Source: [Actinomadura] parvosata subsp. kistnae
Lineage (GTDB): Bacteria > Actinomycetota > Actinomycetes > Streptosporangiales > Streptosporangiaceae
Length of the DNA stretch: 64,000 bases
NCBI RefSeq assembly: GCF_900323885.1
Contig: NZ_OOHJ01000015.1
Location: forward strand, 496,001 to 560,000
Reading direction: 5' to 3'
Positions 51,644 through 58,794 of the stretch are shown in pieces. A program made the translations under genes and the position numbers. Below the pieces are notes generated by a model, which was not told the DNA's origin, ran no database searches, and was given only the letters and a program-made list of their open reading frames with translations. Position 1 is the first letter of the stretch. Every line of letters begins with the position of its first letter.

Positions 51644-52059
51644 CCCCCACCGCGGGCACCGACCTCAACTGGCTGATGGACGACCTGGTCAACCGGATCA
51701 AGGAGGCCGAGCACGCGATCGTGCTGTCGTCCGACGGGCTGCTGATGGCCTCGTCCGCCGCGCTGCAGCGCACCGACGGCGAGCACCTGTCCGCCGTCGC
51801 CTCCGGGCTCCAGAGCCTGGCCAAGGGCGTCTCCGACCACATCTCCGCAGGTGCGGTCCGGCAGACGGTCGTGGAGTGGAAGAACCAGTTCCTCATCGTC
51901 ACCGCCGCCGGCGAGCGGGCCTGCCTGGCCGTCCTGTGCGCCCAGAACGCCGACATCGGCCTGGTGGCGTACGAGATGGCGATGATGGTCGCGCGGGTGG
52001 GCCAGTACCTCACCTCCGGCGCGCGCACCGCCGAGGCCGCCGCCAGGAGCGACCGGTGA
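51640..52059 (+). CDS. cvnB: Roadblock/LC7-domain protein CvnB
   Basis: A 139-residue protein with a Roadblock/LC7 fold (DLNWLMDDLVNRIKEAEHAI start; QTVVEWKNQFLIVTAAGERA). In conservons CvnB pairs with CvnD, by analogy to MglB/MglA as a GTPase regulator. The start overlaps the CvnA stop and the stop overlaps the CvnC start, so the four genes are tightly coupled. Confidence 0.93.
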   Translation: MTPTAGTDLNWLMDDLVNRIKEAEHAIVLSSDGLLMASSAALQRTDGEHLSAVASGLQSLAKGVSDHISAGAVRQTVVEWKNQFLIVTAAGERACLAVLCAQNADIGLVAYEMAMMVARVGQYLTSGARTAEAAARSDR

Positions 52060-52433
52060 GAGGCGCGGACGAGCCCACGGACGAGCACTGGGTGGATCCG
52101 GAGATCATCCGGCCCTACGTGGTGACCCGTGGCCGTACCCAGCCCGCCCACGGGAGGTTCGACCTGATCTCCATGGCCCTGGCGGTCGGCCCGCCACCAG
52201 GGCCCGACGCCGGGCTGGACCCCGAGCACCTGCGGATACTCCAGCTCTGCCGCGAACCCAAGTCCGTAGCCGAGATAGCCGCATACCTGGACCTACCGGC
52301 CGGCACCATCCGCGTGCTGCTCGGCGACCTGTTCGACCGCGAACTCGTCTCTGCCCAGGAACCCCGATCCGAGGTGGACATGCACGACATGAAGATGTAC
52401 AGGGCGGTGCTCGATGGTCTTCGCTCGCTCTGA
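52056..52433 (+). CDS. cvnC: DUF742-family protein CvnC
   Basis: A 125-residue DUF742 protein. It has VDPEIIRPYVVTRGRTQPAH and a winged-helix-like middle (LQLCREPKSVAEIAAYLDLP, AGTIRVLLGDLFDRELV). It starts at GTG 52056 inside the cvnB stop (GTGA) and ends within cvnD (20-bp overlap). CvnC is part of the conservon complex; its exact task is not known. Confidence 0.92.
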   Translation: MRGADEPTDEHWVDPEIIRPYVVTRGRTQPAHGRFDLISMALAVGPPPGPDAGLDPEHLRILQLCREPKSVAEIAAYLDLPAGTIRVLLGDLFDRELVSAQEPRSEVDMHDMKMYRAVLDGLRSL

Positions 52434-53001
52434 GCGTCCGCGCCTGCCGACGGCGATCAAGATCCTGGTCGCCGGCGGGTTCGGCGCGGGCAAGACGACG
52501 ATGGTCGGCGCGGTCTCCGAGACCCGGCCGCTGCGCACCGAAGAGGTGCTGACCGACCGCGGCATCGGCGTCGACGACCTCACCTCGGTGGAGGCCAAGC
52601 GCACCACCACCGTGGCCATGGACTTCGGCCGCATCACCCTCGGCAACGACTACGTCCTGTACCTGTTCGGCACGCCCGGCCAGGAGCGGTTCTGGTTCGT
52701 GTGGGACGAGCTGGCGGAGGGCTCCCTGGGCGCCGTCATCCTCGCCGACACCCGCCGCCTGGCCGACTGCTTCCCCTCGGTCGACTACTTCGAGCGGCGC
52801 GGCACGCCGTTCGTGGTGGCGGTCAACTGCTTCGAGGGGGCGCCGACGTTCGAGCTGGACGAGGTACGGCTGGCGCTGCAGCTCAACCCGTCCATCCCGA
52901 TCATCATGTGCGACGCCCGCAAGCGGGACTCCAGCCGGGAGGTCCTGATCACGCTCGTCAAGCACTCGGCCCGCCTGCGTGCCGAGCCGGTCGGCAGCTG
53001 A
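52414..53001 (+). CDS. cvnD: Conservon small GTPase CvnD
   Basis: A 195-residue Ras-like GTPase. P-loop GGFGAGKTTMVGAVSE (residues 22-37), switch II DxxG replaced by FGTPGQERFWFVWDEL as in this family, and a guanine-recognition NC motif (VAVNCFEGAP; CDARKRD). The length matches CvnD proteins. CvnA senses and changes CvnD state through CvnB/C in the model from Streptomyces work; the target is unknown here. The terpene cluster lies directly upstream. Confidence 0.93.
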   Translation: MVFARSERPRLPTAIKILVAGGFGAGKTTMVGAVSETRPLRTEEVLTDRGIGVDDLTSVEAKRTTTVAMDFGRITLGNDYVLYLFGTPGQERFWFVWDELAEGSLGAVILADTRRLADCFPSVDYFERRGTPFVVAVNCFEGAPTFELDEVRLALQLNPSIPIIMCDARKRDSSREVLITLVKHSARLRAEPVGS

Positions 53002-53079
53002 CCGCCCCCCTGCGCCCGCCCCGCCTGCAGCACCGGGGCGGGCGCGTTCGTTCTCACGGGGCAGCGGCCGTGATGCCGG

Positions 53080-53801
53080 TCAGCCGCCGTGCGGTGCGGA
53101 CAGGCCGGCCTTGATGCCGGCCACCCGGCCGTACCCGTCGAACTCCACGACCGCCTCGAAACCCGGCCCCGTGATCCTGCCCTGCTCGCCGGAGAAGTCG
53201 GCGCCGAGGCCCGCTTGACCGCGTAGCTGTGCAGGGCGCGCCGGTGATCGGTGAGCCGCAGGCCGGCGAGCGCCTGCTGGATGACGCGCATGACGCGGGC
53301 CGGCTCGGGCGGCGGCAGCCGGAAGTCCGGGTGCTCCACCAGGAACGCCGCGCGCGTGCCGCCACCCGCGTCGCCGTTGTAGGAGGTCCACCGGCCCGTC
53401 ACCGCCTTGGCCGCCTCCGTCAGGAGCCCCGCCGCCAGATGCGCCTCCGTCGGCGCGCCGGGCAGGGCGCTGAACGGGACCTCCGCCGACGCCAGCTCCT
53501 GGATGCCGTACTGGAGGCCGAAGTCGCGCAGCCGGGCGGACGCGGCCACCACCGCCTCAGGGAAACCCGACGGGTTCGCCCACGCCCACAGCCACGTGCC
53601 CGGGCCGGGGGCGGCGCTGCCGAGCAGGTGGAAGGCGGTGCAGGTGATCGTACGGGTGACGCAGGCGAAGTCGAAGCGCGGCTGCTGGAGGTCCACCTGC
53701 CAGCTGTGGCCGCCGAGGACCTCTTCGAGGTGCACCTGGTGCTCCAGCGAGAGCAGGGCGGCGTCGTCGAGCAGGTCGGTGAAGGTGAGCGAATTGTGCA
53801 C
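53080..53801 (-). CDS. DUF6882-like hypothetical protein (frameshifted as sequenced)
   Basis: The first 190 residues (starting MHNSLTFTDLLDDAALLSLE, with AAPGPGTWLWAWANPSGFPE) and the last 50 (GADFSGEQGRITGPGFEAVV) fit one protein but in two frames. The switch lies near 53,210 after ALHSYAVKR. The span is 722 nt, one base short, and one extra C in the CCC run at 53,210-53,212 restores a 240-residue protein. I assign DUF6882 from memory of the WLWAWANP motif, so the name is tentative. No function is known. GTG start at 53801. Confidence 0.65.
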
Positions 53802-53865
53802 GCCCTGCAGACTAGAGGCTTTCGCCGGGATCGACGGGGTGCGGGCGCGGGAGGACAGTGAAGGG

Positions 53866-54522
53866 ATGAGTGCTTCAAGCGCGGCACCGTCCGGGAAGGC
53901 CGCGTCCGGCGGGAAGACTGCCTCCGGTGGGAAGACTGCGTCCGGCGGGAAGGCGGCGTCCGATGGGAAGGCCGCGTCCGGTAGGAACGCCGTGTCCGGT
54001 GGGAAGGCGGCGTCCCGGAAGGCGGCCTCCAGGGAGGGTGAGACGGCGCTCGTGCTGGGCGTGCCGGAGGCCGAGCCGCTCGTCCGCCCGTGGCGGCAGC
54101 GGGAGATCGGCCTGCCCGCTCATGTGACCGTGCTGACGCCGTTCCTGCCCGCGCCCCGCATCGACGACGTGGTGCGCCGGGAGCTGCGGGCGCTGTTCAT
54201 GCGGTATCCAGCCGTCGACGTGACCTTCCGCGAGATCCGGCGCTTCACCGGGGAACCCGGGGTGGTGTTCCTCGCGCCGGAGCCCGCCAAGCCGTTCGTG
54301 CGGCTGACCGAGGCGGTGACCGGGCGGTGGCCGGGGACGCCTCCGTACGGCGGGCGGTACGACGAGATCGTGCCGCACCTGACCCTGGGTGAGGACGGCG
54401 CGGTGGACGAGGCGTGGGTGGCCGGGGAGCTGCCGGTGACGGCGCGGGTCACGGCCGTGTCGCTGCTGGTGCGGGACGCCGGCGGCCACTGGCGGCCGAC
54501 CGAGGTCTTCCCCCTCGCGTGA
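53866..54522 (+). CDS. 2H phosphoesterase (2'-5' RNA ligase-like) with repeat-expanded N terminus
   Basis: A 218-residue protein. The two catalytic motifs of the 2H family are HVTVL (in GLPAHVTVLTPFLPAPRI) and HLTLG (in EIVPHLTLGED). The family hydrolyses or ligates 2',3'-cyclic phosphate and 2'-5' linkages in RNA or nucleotides. Residues 10-51 are seven hexapeptides (GKAASG, GKTASG and variants), basic and presumably disordered, absent from ordinary members of 150-180 residues. ATG 53866 follows a purine-rich GAGGACAGTGAAGGG. A start after the repeat has no obvious candidate. Confidence 0.8.
   Translation: MSASSAAPSGKAASGGKTASGGKTASGGKAASDGKAASGRNAVSGGKAASRKAASREGETALVLGVPEAEPLVRPWRQREIGLPAHVTVLTPFLPAPRIDDVVRRELRALFMRYPAVDVTFREIRRFTGEPGVVFLAPEPAKPFVRLTEAVTGRWPGTPPYGGRYDEIVPHLTLGEDGAVDEAWVAGELPVTARVTAVSLLVRDAGGHWRPTEVFPLA
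53893..54018. repeat. 18-bp tandem array (7 units) in the 2H phosphoesterase gene
   Basis: Units of 18 bp such as GGGAAGGCCGCGTCCGGC run seven times in frame, giving GKAASG-like hexapeptides. Variation between units (GKAASD, RNAVSG) shows an older array than the 15-bp one at 39.7 kb. Confidence 0.88.
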
Positions 54523-54526
54523 CGGC

Positions 54527-55057
54527 TCAGCGGCCGTAGAGGGCGGCCAGGCGGGGCAGGCGGCGGCTCAGCTCATCACGCTGCTCCTCGAAGTCGAAGC
54601 CCCAGCCGGGGTCGAGGGCGGGGTAGCGGATCGTGTAGGAGCCGTGGGGCAGCTCCTCGCCGGTCGCCGCCCGGTAGGCGTTGTAGGCGGCGCCCAGCAT
54701 CGCCTCGCAGTGCTTCTCCGTCCAGTCGGCCGCCGCCTCCTGGATCACCGGCAGGCCGGCGAGACTGTCGGGGTCGGCCACGACCTGCTCGAACACCTCG
54801 CGGCCCTGCGTGACCAGCCAGCCGCGGAAGTACTCGAAACCGTCGTCGGAACAGCCGCCGTTGATCATGTAGGCGGCTCCCCAGAGCGGGGCCCGGTAGG
54901 AGGCCGTCATGAGATCCCAGAAAGCCTGCTGGGCGGCGATGATCTCGGCGGGCGGGAGGGCCGACAGCCGCTCGGAGAGGCGGGCGGCCACCTCCCACTC
55001 GTCCTTGGCGCCGGCGCGGGCGTCTTCGACGAGCTGCCAGTAACGCGTGGTGTCCAT
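54527..55057 (-). CDS. DUF4240 domain-containing protein
   Basis: A 176-residue helical protein. The opening MDTTRYWQLVEDARAG and the pattern AAYMINGGCSDDGFEYFRGW with Trp and Cys residues match DUF4240 proteins, seen widely in Streptomyces and Bacteroidetes. The function is unknown. ATG 55057 is preferred over TTG 55066. Its stop is 5 bp from the 2H phosphoesterase stop; the two are convergent. Confidence 0.8.
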   Translation of the reverse strand: MDTTRYWQLVEDARAGAKDEWEVAARLSERLSALPPAEIIAAQQAFWDLMTASYRAPLWGAAYMINGGCSDDGFEYFRGWLVTQGREVFEQVVADPDSLAGLPVIQEAAADWTEKHCEAMLGAAYNAYRAATGEELPHGSYTIRYPALDPGWGFDFEEQRDELSRRLPRLAALYGR

Positions 55058-55103
55058 GGCAGGCAAGCATGCCAGCCGGGGCCGACAAGAACCGCGGGTG
55101 CGC

Positions 55104-55844
55104 CTACTCCTGCTCGTCCAGGTACGTGTGCAGCGCCGCCGCCCCCCGCAGCATCGCCCGGCCCCGGGCCGACAGCCGCTCCTGCCAGTCGCGCAGCGCG
55201 CTCTCCAGCGGCGCCAGGCCGCCCGCCGCCCGTACCTGCCGGATCAGTGGCGCGATCTGCTCCAGCAGGTAGCCGCCCCGGCGGAGCTGGTGAGCGAGCT
55301 GGGCGTCGCGCACGTCGGCGGCGCTGTAGACGCGGTAGCCGGTCGCGGGGTCGCGGCGCGGCTCGACCAGCCCGGCCTGCTCCCACTTGCGCAGCGTCGC
55401 GGGACGGATGCCCAGCTTCCTGGCCAGCGGCCCGATGAAGGTGACACCGGGCTCCGCCTTGGGCGCGGGTGAAGGGGCGCGCGACGGCTCCGCCGAGGGC
55501 GCGGGCGGCGGCACCAGGGAGCGCAGCGCCTGCTCCACCGCCTCCAGCGTGCGCCGGTCTTCGAGGAGCTGGGCGTGGCTCTCGTCGATGAGCCGCAGCG
55601 CCTCCTCCGTGGCGCCCTCGTTCGCCGCGCGCATGATCGAGGTGGCCGTGGCGTGCCCGTGCGCCGGCACCAGGGCGAGGAACGCCCGCAACGCCTGCGC
55701 GTGCCGGGCCGTGTAGGTGCGGTAGCCGTGCTCGGTGCGCGCGGCGGCGGGCAGGATGCCTGCCTCCTCGTAGTTGCGGACGGCCTGGGTGGACAGGCCG
55801 TGCTCGCGCGCCAGGTCCACCGGCCGCAGCCGCCCACGGGGCAT
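55104..55844 (-). CDS. Double MerR-type regulator (TioE family)
   Basis: A 246-residue protein with two MerR-like DNA-binding domains: residues 7-75 (RPVDLAREHGLSTQAVRNYE) and about 134-200 (IGPLARKLGIRPATLRKWEQ). They are separated by a helical linker and a Pro/Ala-rich stretch (EPSRAPSPAPKAE). TioE-type regulators of this form are next to erythromycin-esterase-like genes in many actinomycetes, as here. They are single-chain dimers, so they may bind non-palindromic sites. ATG 55844 starts MPRGRLRPV; the larger frame upstream lies over the divergent gene. Confidence 0.88.
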   Translation of the reverse strand: MPRGRLRPVDLAREHGLSTQAVRNYEEAGILPAAARTEHGYRTYTARHAQALRAFLALVPAHGHATATSIMRAANEGATEEALRLIDESHAQLLEDRRTLEAVEQALRSLVPPPAPSAEPSRAPSPAPKAEPGVTFIGPLARKLGIRPATLRKWEQAGLVEPRRDPATGYRVYSAADVRDAQLAHQLRRGGYLLEQIAPLIRQVRAAGGLAPLESALRDWQERLSARGRAMLRGAAALHTYLDEQE

Positions 55845-55905
55845 GACGTACCTCACCAGGTTGAGGGTCCCGCAGCATCCGAGCGCCGGAACCGATGTCA
55901 AAGTC

Positions 55906-55929
55906 TCAACGGAACCTTCAACGATACCG
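55906..55929. promoter_or_regulatory. Tandem 12-bp direct repeat between the TioE-type regulator and the esterase
   Basis: TCAACGGAACCT is followed directly by TCAACGATACCG, ten of twelve bases equal. The pair ends 8 bp before the esterase start. A direct repeat suits a single-chain regulator with two tandem MerR domains, but binding is not shown. Confidence 0.45.
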
Positions 55930-55937
55930 TAGAAGGC

Positions 55938-57221
55938 ATGACGACATCGCCACCGAAGAGAACGGAAGGGGCTGCCGCCATCCGCGAGGCCGCCTCCATT
56001 CGCGAGGCCGCCGCCGACCTCGACGCCGAGGGCGCCGGCGCCGTCACCCGGCTGCTCCGCTCGCTGCCCGCCCGCCCGCGCCTGCTCGGGCTGGGCGAGG
56101 CGCTGCACGACGAGCGCCCGGTGCACGAGCTGCGCAACGAGATCTTCCGCGAGCTGGTCGAGCACGAGGGCTACCGCGCGTTCGCGATCGAGAGTGACTG
56201 CGTGGCCGGCCTGGTCGTCGATGAGTACGTCCGCACCGGCGCGGGCTCGCTGGACGATGTCATGCGTACGGGCTTCAGCCACGGCTTCTGGGACCGGGAG
56301 GCGACACGGGAGCTCATCCGCTGGATGCGCGCCTGGAACGAGAGCCACCCCGACGGCGACCGCCTGCGCTTCTTCGGCTTCGACGCGCCCCTGGAGATGA
56401 TGAGCGCCGCCGGCCCCCGCCACACCCTCGTCGCGCTGCACGCCTACCTGACGGCGGCCGGCGTCGCCGTCCCCTGCACCCGCGACAGGCTGCTGGCCCT
56501 GCTGGGCCCCGACGAGCGGTGGACGAACGAGGCCGCCGCGCTGGACCCGTCCCAGTCGGTGGGCCACTCCCCCGACGTCGCCGAGCTGCGCCTGCTCGCG
56601 GACGACCTCGTGCCGCTGCTGACCGTGCACGCACCCCGCCTCATCCCCGCGACGTCCCGGGAGGAGTGGGAACGCGCACATTTGTACGCCCGCACCGCCA
56701 CGGGCCTGCTGCGCTACCACACGATCATGGCCGACCCGGCGCCGGAACGCGTCGTCCGCATGCTGGGCCTGCGCGACGCCATGATGGCCGACAACCTGGA
56801 GGCCATCGCCCCGCACGGCCCCGCGCTCGTCTTCGCCCACAACCGCCACCTGCAACGGGAGGCGAGCCGGTGGCAGCTCGGCGACCTGACGCTGGAGTGG
56901 TGGAGCGCGGGCGCCATCACCAGCGCCCGCCTCGGCACCGGGTACGCCTTCCTGGCCTCGGCCCTCGGCACCGTCCCCCACCAGGGCCTCGACCTCCCGG
57001 ACCCGAGGACGATCGAGGGCATGCTGGCCACGCTGCTGGGCGAGCGCTACGTGCTCGACTCACGCCGACTGACGACGGCGGTGCGTGAGGCGGAACTGAT
57101 CCAGCGAACGGACACCGCGGCCAACCACGGCTACTTCCCCCTCGACCCCGGCGAGCTGGACAAGACCGACGGGCTCATCTTCCTCAAGAACGTGCGCGCA
57201 CCGGGACCGGAAGCCCCGTGA
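55938..57221 (+). CDS. Erythromycin esterase family protein
   Basis: A 427-residue hydrolase of the Ere family. Conserved metal/active-site residues appear in LGLGEALHDERPVHELRNEI (the E and H of the usual GExxH motif are in GEALH) and in ALVFAHNRHLQRE. These enzymes open macrolide lactone rings in EreA/B, but most actinomycete members have other, unknown esters as substrate. It is divergent from the TioE-type regulator and probably induced by it. Confidence 0.85.
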   Translation: MTTSPPKRTEGAAAIREAASIREAAADLDAEGAGAVTRLLRSLPARPRLLGLGEALHDERPVHELRNEIFRELVEHEGYRAFAIESDCVAGLVVDEYVRTGAGSLDDVMRTGFSHGFWDREATRELIRWMRAWNESHPDGDRLRFFGFDAPLEMMSAAGPRHTLVALHAYLTAAGVAVPCTRDRLLALLGPDERWTNEAAALDPSQSVGHSPDVAELRLLADDLVPLLTVHAPRLIPATSREEWERAHLYARTATGLLRYHTIMADPAPERVVRMLGLRDAMMADNLEAIAPHGPALVFAHNRHLQREASRWQLGDLTLEWWSAGAITSARLGTGYAFLASALGTVPHQGLDLPDPRTIEGMLATLLGERYVLDSRRLTTAVREAELIQRTDTAANHGYFPLDPGELDKTDGLIFLKNVRAPGPEAP

Positions 57222-57239
57222 GCCAAGGCGCGCGCCGTT

Positions 57240-58157
57240 TCAGGACAGGAGGGTGCGGGCAGTGGCGAGCCAGCCCTCGCGGGCGCTCGGGTAGCGGGGC
57301 GCCCAGCCGGTGGCCGTGCGGAAGCGGGCGTTGCGGACGCGGAGCGAGCGGGTGAGGGAGGTGAGCCGGTCGCCGAAAGCGTAGGCCAGCCGGCCGGGCC
57401 CGCGCACCCACGGGACGGCACCGGCGGCGCGGGCGAGGGCGTCCGCGTACGCCCGCTTGGTCAGCGGCTCGTCGTCCACGACGTTGTACGTGCCGCCGGG
57501 CACCGCGAGCGCGGCCACCACGGCGGTGGCGGCGTCGGCGAGGTGGATGGAGGAGACGTAGCCGCCGGGACGGCCGAGGACGACGGCGACGTGGTGGCGG
57601 GCCTGGGCGAACAGTTGCTCGCTGTGCGCGGCGCCCGGCCCGTAGAACCAGCCGAGGCGCAGCACGACGGCCGCTCCCCCGCCGGTGTCGGCGAAGCGGC
57701 GGGCGCTGGCTTCGGCGGCGAAGTTTCCCCTGGTGAGGGGGTAGTGGTCGACGGGAGCGTGCTCGTCGAGCCAGCGGTCGCCGCCGTCGCGGTAGAGCAT
57801 GCTGACCGACTCCTGCACGAGGCGGGCGACCCCGGCGTCGAGGGCGGCGGAGGCGACGGCGGCGGAGCCCTCCGCGCGTACGCGGTGGTTGGCGCGCAGG
57901 GCCTTGGTGCTCATGAAGCGGCTCATGGAGGGGATGGCGGTGGCCAGGTTGATCACGGCGTCGTGCCCCTCGAAGGCGGACGCCAGGCCCGCCCGGTCGA
58001 ACAGCGACACCCGGACGGGCCGGGCGCCCTGCCGTTCGAGGGCGGCGGCCTTGTCGGGGGTGCGGGCCAGCGCGGTGACCTCGTGGCCGGCCGCGACCAG
58101 CGCCGGGACGGCGTGGCGGCCGAGCGCGCCGGTGCCGCCCGCGATGAAGACTCGCAT
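57240..58157 (-). CDS. NAD-dependent epimerase/dehydratase (extended SDR)
   Basis: A 305-residue protein starting MRVFIAGGTGALGRHAVPAL, with the GGTGxxG loop at residues 7-13. VINLATAIPSMSRFM and GGYVSSIHLADAATAVVAAL are typical of epimerase-like SDRs. The usual Tyr-x3-Lys is replaced by HYPLTRGNFAAE, so activity is uncertain and a regulator/reductase role is possible. ATG 58157 is used; the upstream frame would cover the palindromic operator. It is divergent from a TetR gene with just 22 bp between starts, and is probably its main target. Confidence 0.82.
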   Translation of the reverse strand: MRVFIAGGTGALGRHAVPALVAAGHEVTALARTPDKAAALERQGARPVRVSLFDRAGLASAFEGHDAVINLATAIPSMSRFMSTKALRANHRVRAEGSAAVASAALDAGVARLVQESVSMLYRDGGDRWLDEHAPVDHYPLTRGNFAAEASARRFADTGGGAAVVLRLGWFYGPGAAHSEQLFAQARHHVAVVLGRPGGYVSSIHLADAATAVVAALAVPGGTYNVVDDEPLTKRAYADALARAAGAVPWVRGPGRLAYAFGDRLTSLTRSLRVRNARFRTATGWAPRYPSAREGWLATARTLLS

Positions 58158-58161
58158 AGTG

Positions 58162-58175
58162 AGAGAGTACTCTCT
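58162..58175. promoter_or_regulatory. Perfect palindromic TetR operator in the 22-bp divergent gap
   Basis: AGAGAGTACTCTCT is a perfect 14-bp palindrome and fills most of the space between the epimerase and TetR start codons. A bound repressor dimer would block both genes. Confidence 0.65.
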
Positions 58176-58179
58176 TACC

Positions 58180-58794
58180 ATGGCGAGATCCACGCCGGGG
58201 GTCACCCGGCAGCGCCTCATCGACGAGGCGGTCAGGTTGTTCTGCACGCGCGGCTACGCGGCCACCTCGGTCGCCGACATCCAGGCCGCGTGCGGGCTGA
58301 CGACCGGCTCGGGCGCGCTCTACAAGCACTTCCCGTCCAAGCGGGCGCTGCTGGAGGCGGCGGTGCGGCGCAACCTGGAGCGGATCGCGGAGCGGGGCGG
58401 CGAGACGGCCGTCGCGACCGGCGACCCGCGGGCCGATCTGGAGCGGATGGCGCGGGCCGTGTGGGAGGTGATCGAGCAGGACCGGGAGCTGATCCGGATC
58501 ATGCTGCGGGAGTTCGACGGGTTCGGCGAGCTGTTCGAGGGCATGTGGCAGGGGGTGATGGCCGGCGTGTACGCCCAGGGCGCCCGTTGGATCGAGGAGC
58601 AGCGGGAGCGGGGCAACGTCGAGTGCGCCGATCCGGAGGCCACCGCGGCCGTGCTGCTGGCCTCCCTCACGTACTACCCGCTGCTCCGCCTCATGATCGG
58701 CCACACGCCCGGCGACCTCGGCCCCGAGCGGTTCCTGGCGGCCTGGGCGGAGCACGCGGCCGTCACCCTACGGGTGCGGCCTCACCCGTCCTGA
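58180..58794 (+). CDS. TetR-family regulator
   Basis: A 204-residue protein with a TetR DNA-binding domain in residues 8-60 (RLIDEAVRLFCTRGYAATSV, then TTGSGALYKHFPSKRALLEA with the YxHF anchor). A helical effector domain follows. It shares a palindromic operator with the divergent epimerase and likely represses both. ATG 58180 leaves five bases from the palindrome. Its 3' end overlaps the convergent hydrolase by 32 bp. Confidence 0.88.
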   Translation: MARSTPGVTRQRLIDEAVRLFCTRGYAATSVADIQAACGLTTGSGALYKHFPSKRALLEAAVRRNLERIAERGGETAVATGDPRADLERMARAVWEVIEQDRELIRIMLREFDGFGELFEGMWQGVMAGVYAQGARWIEEQRERGNVECADPEATAAVLLASLTYYPLLRLMIGHTPGDLGPERFLAAWAEHAAVTLRVRPHPS

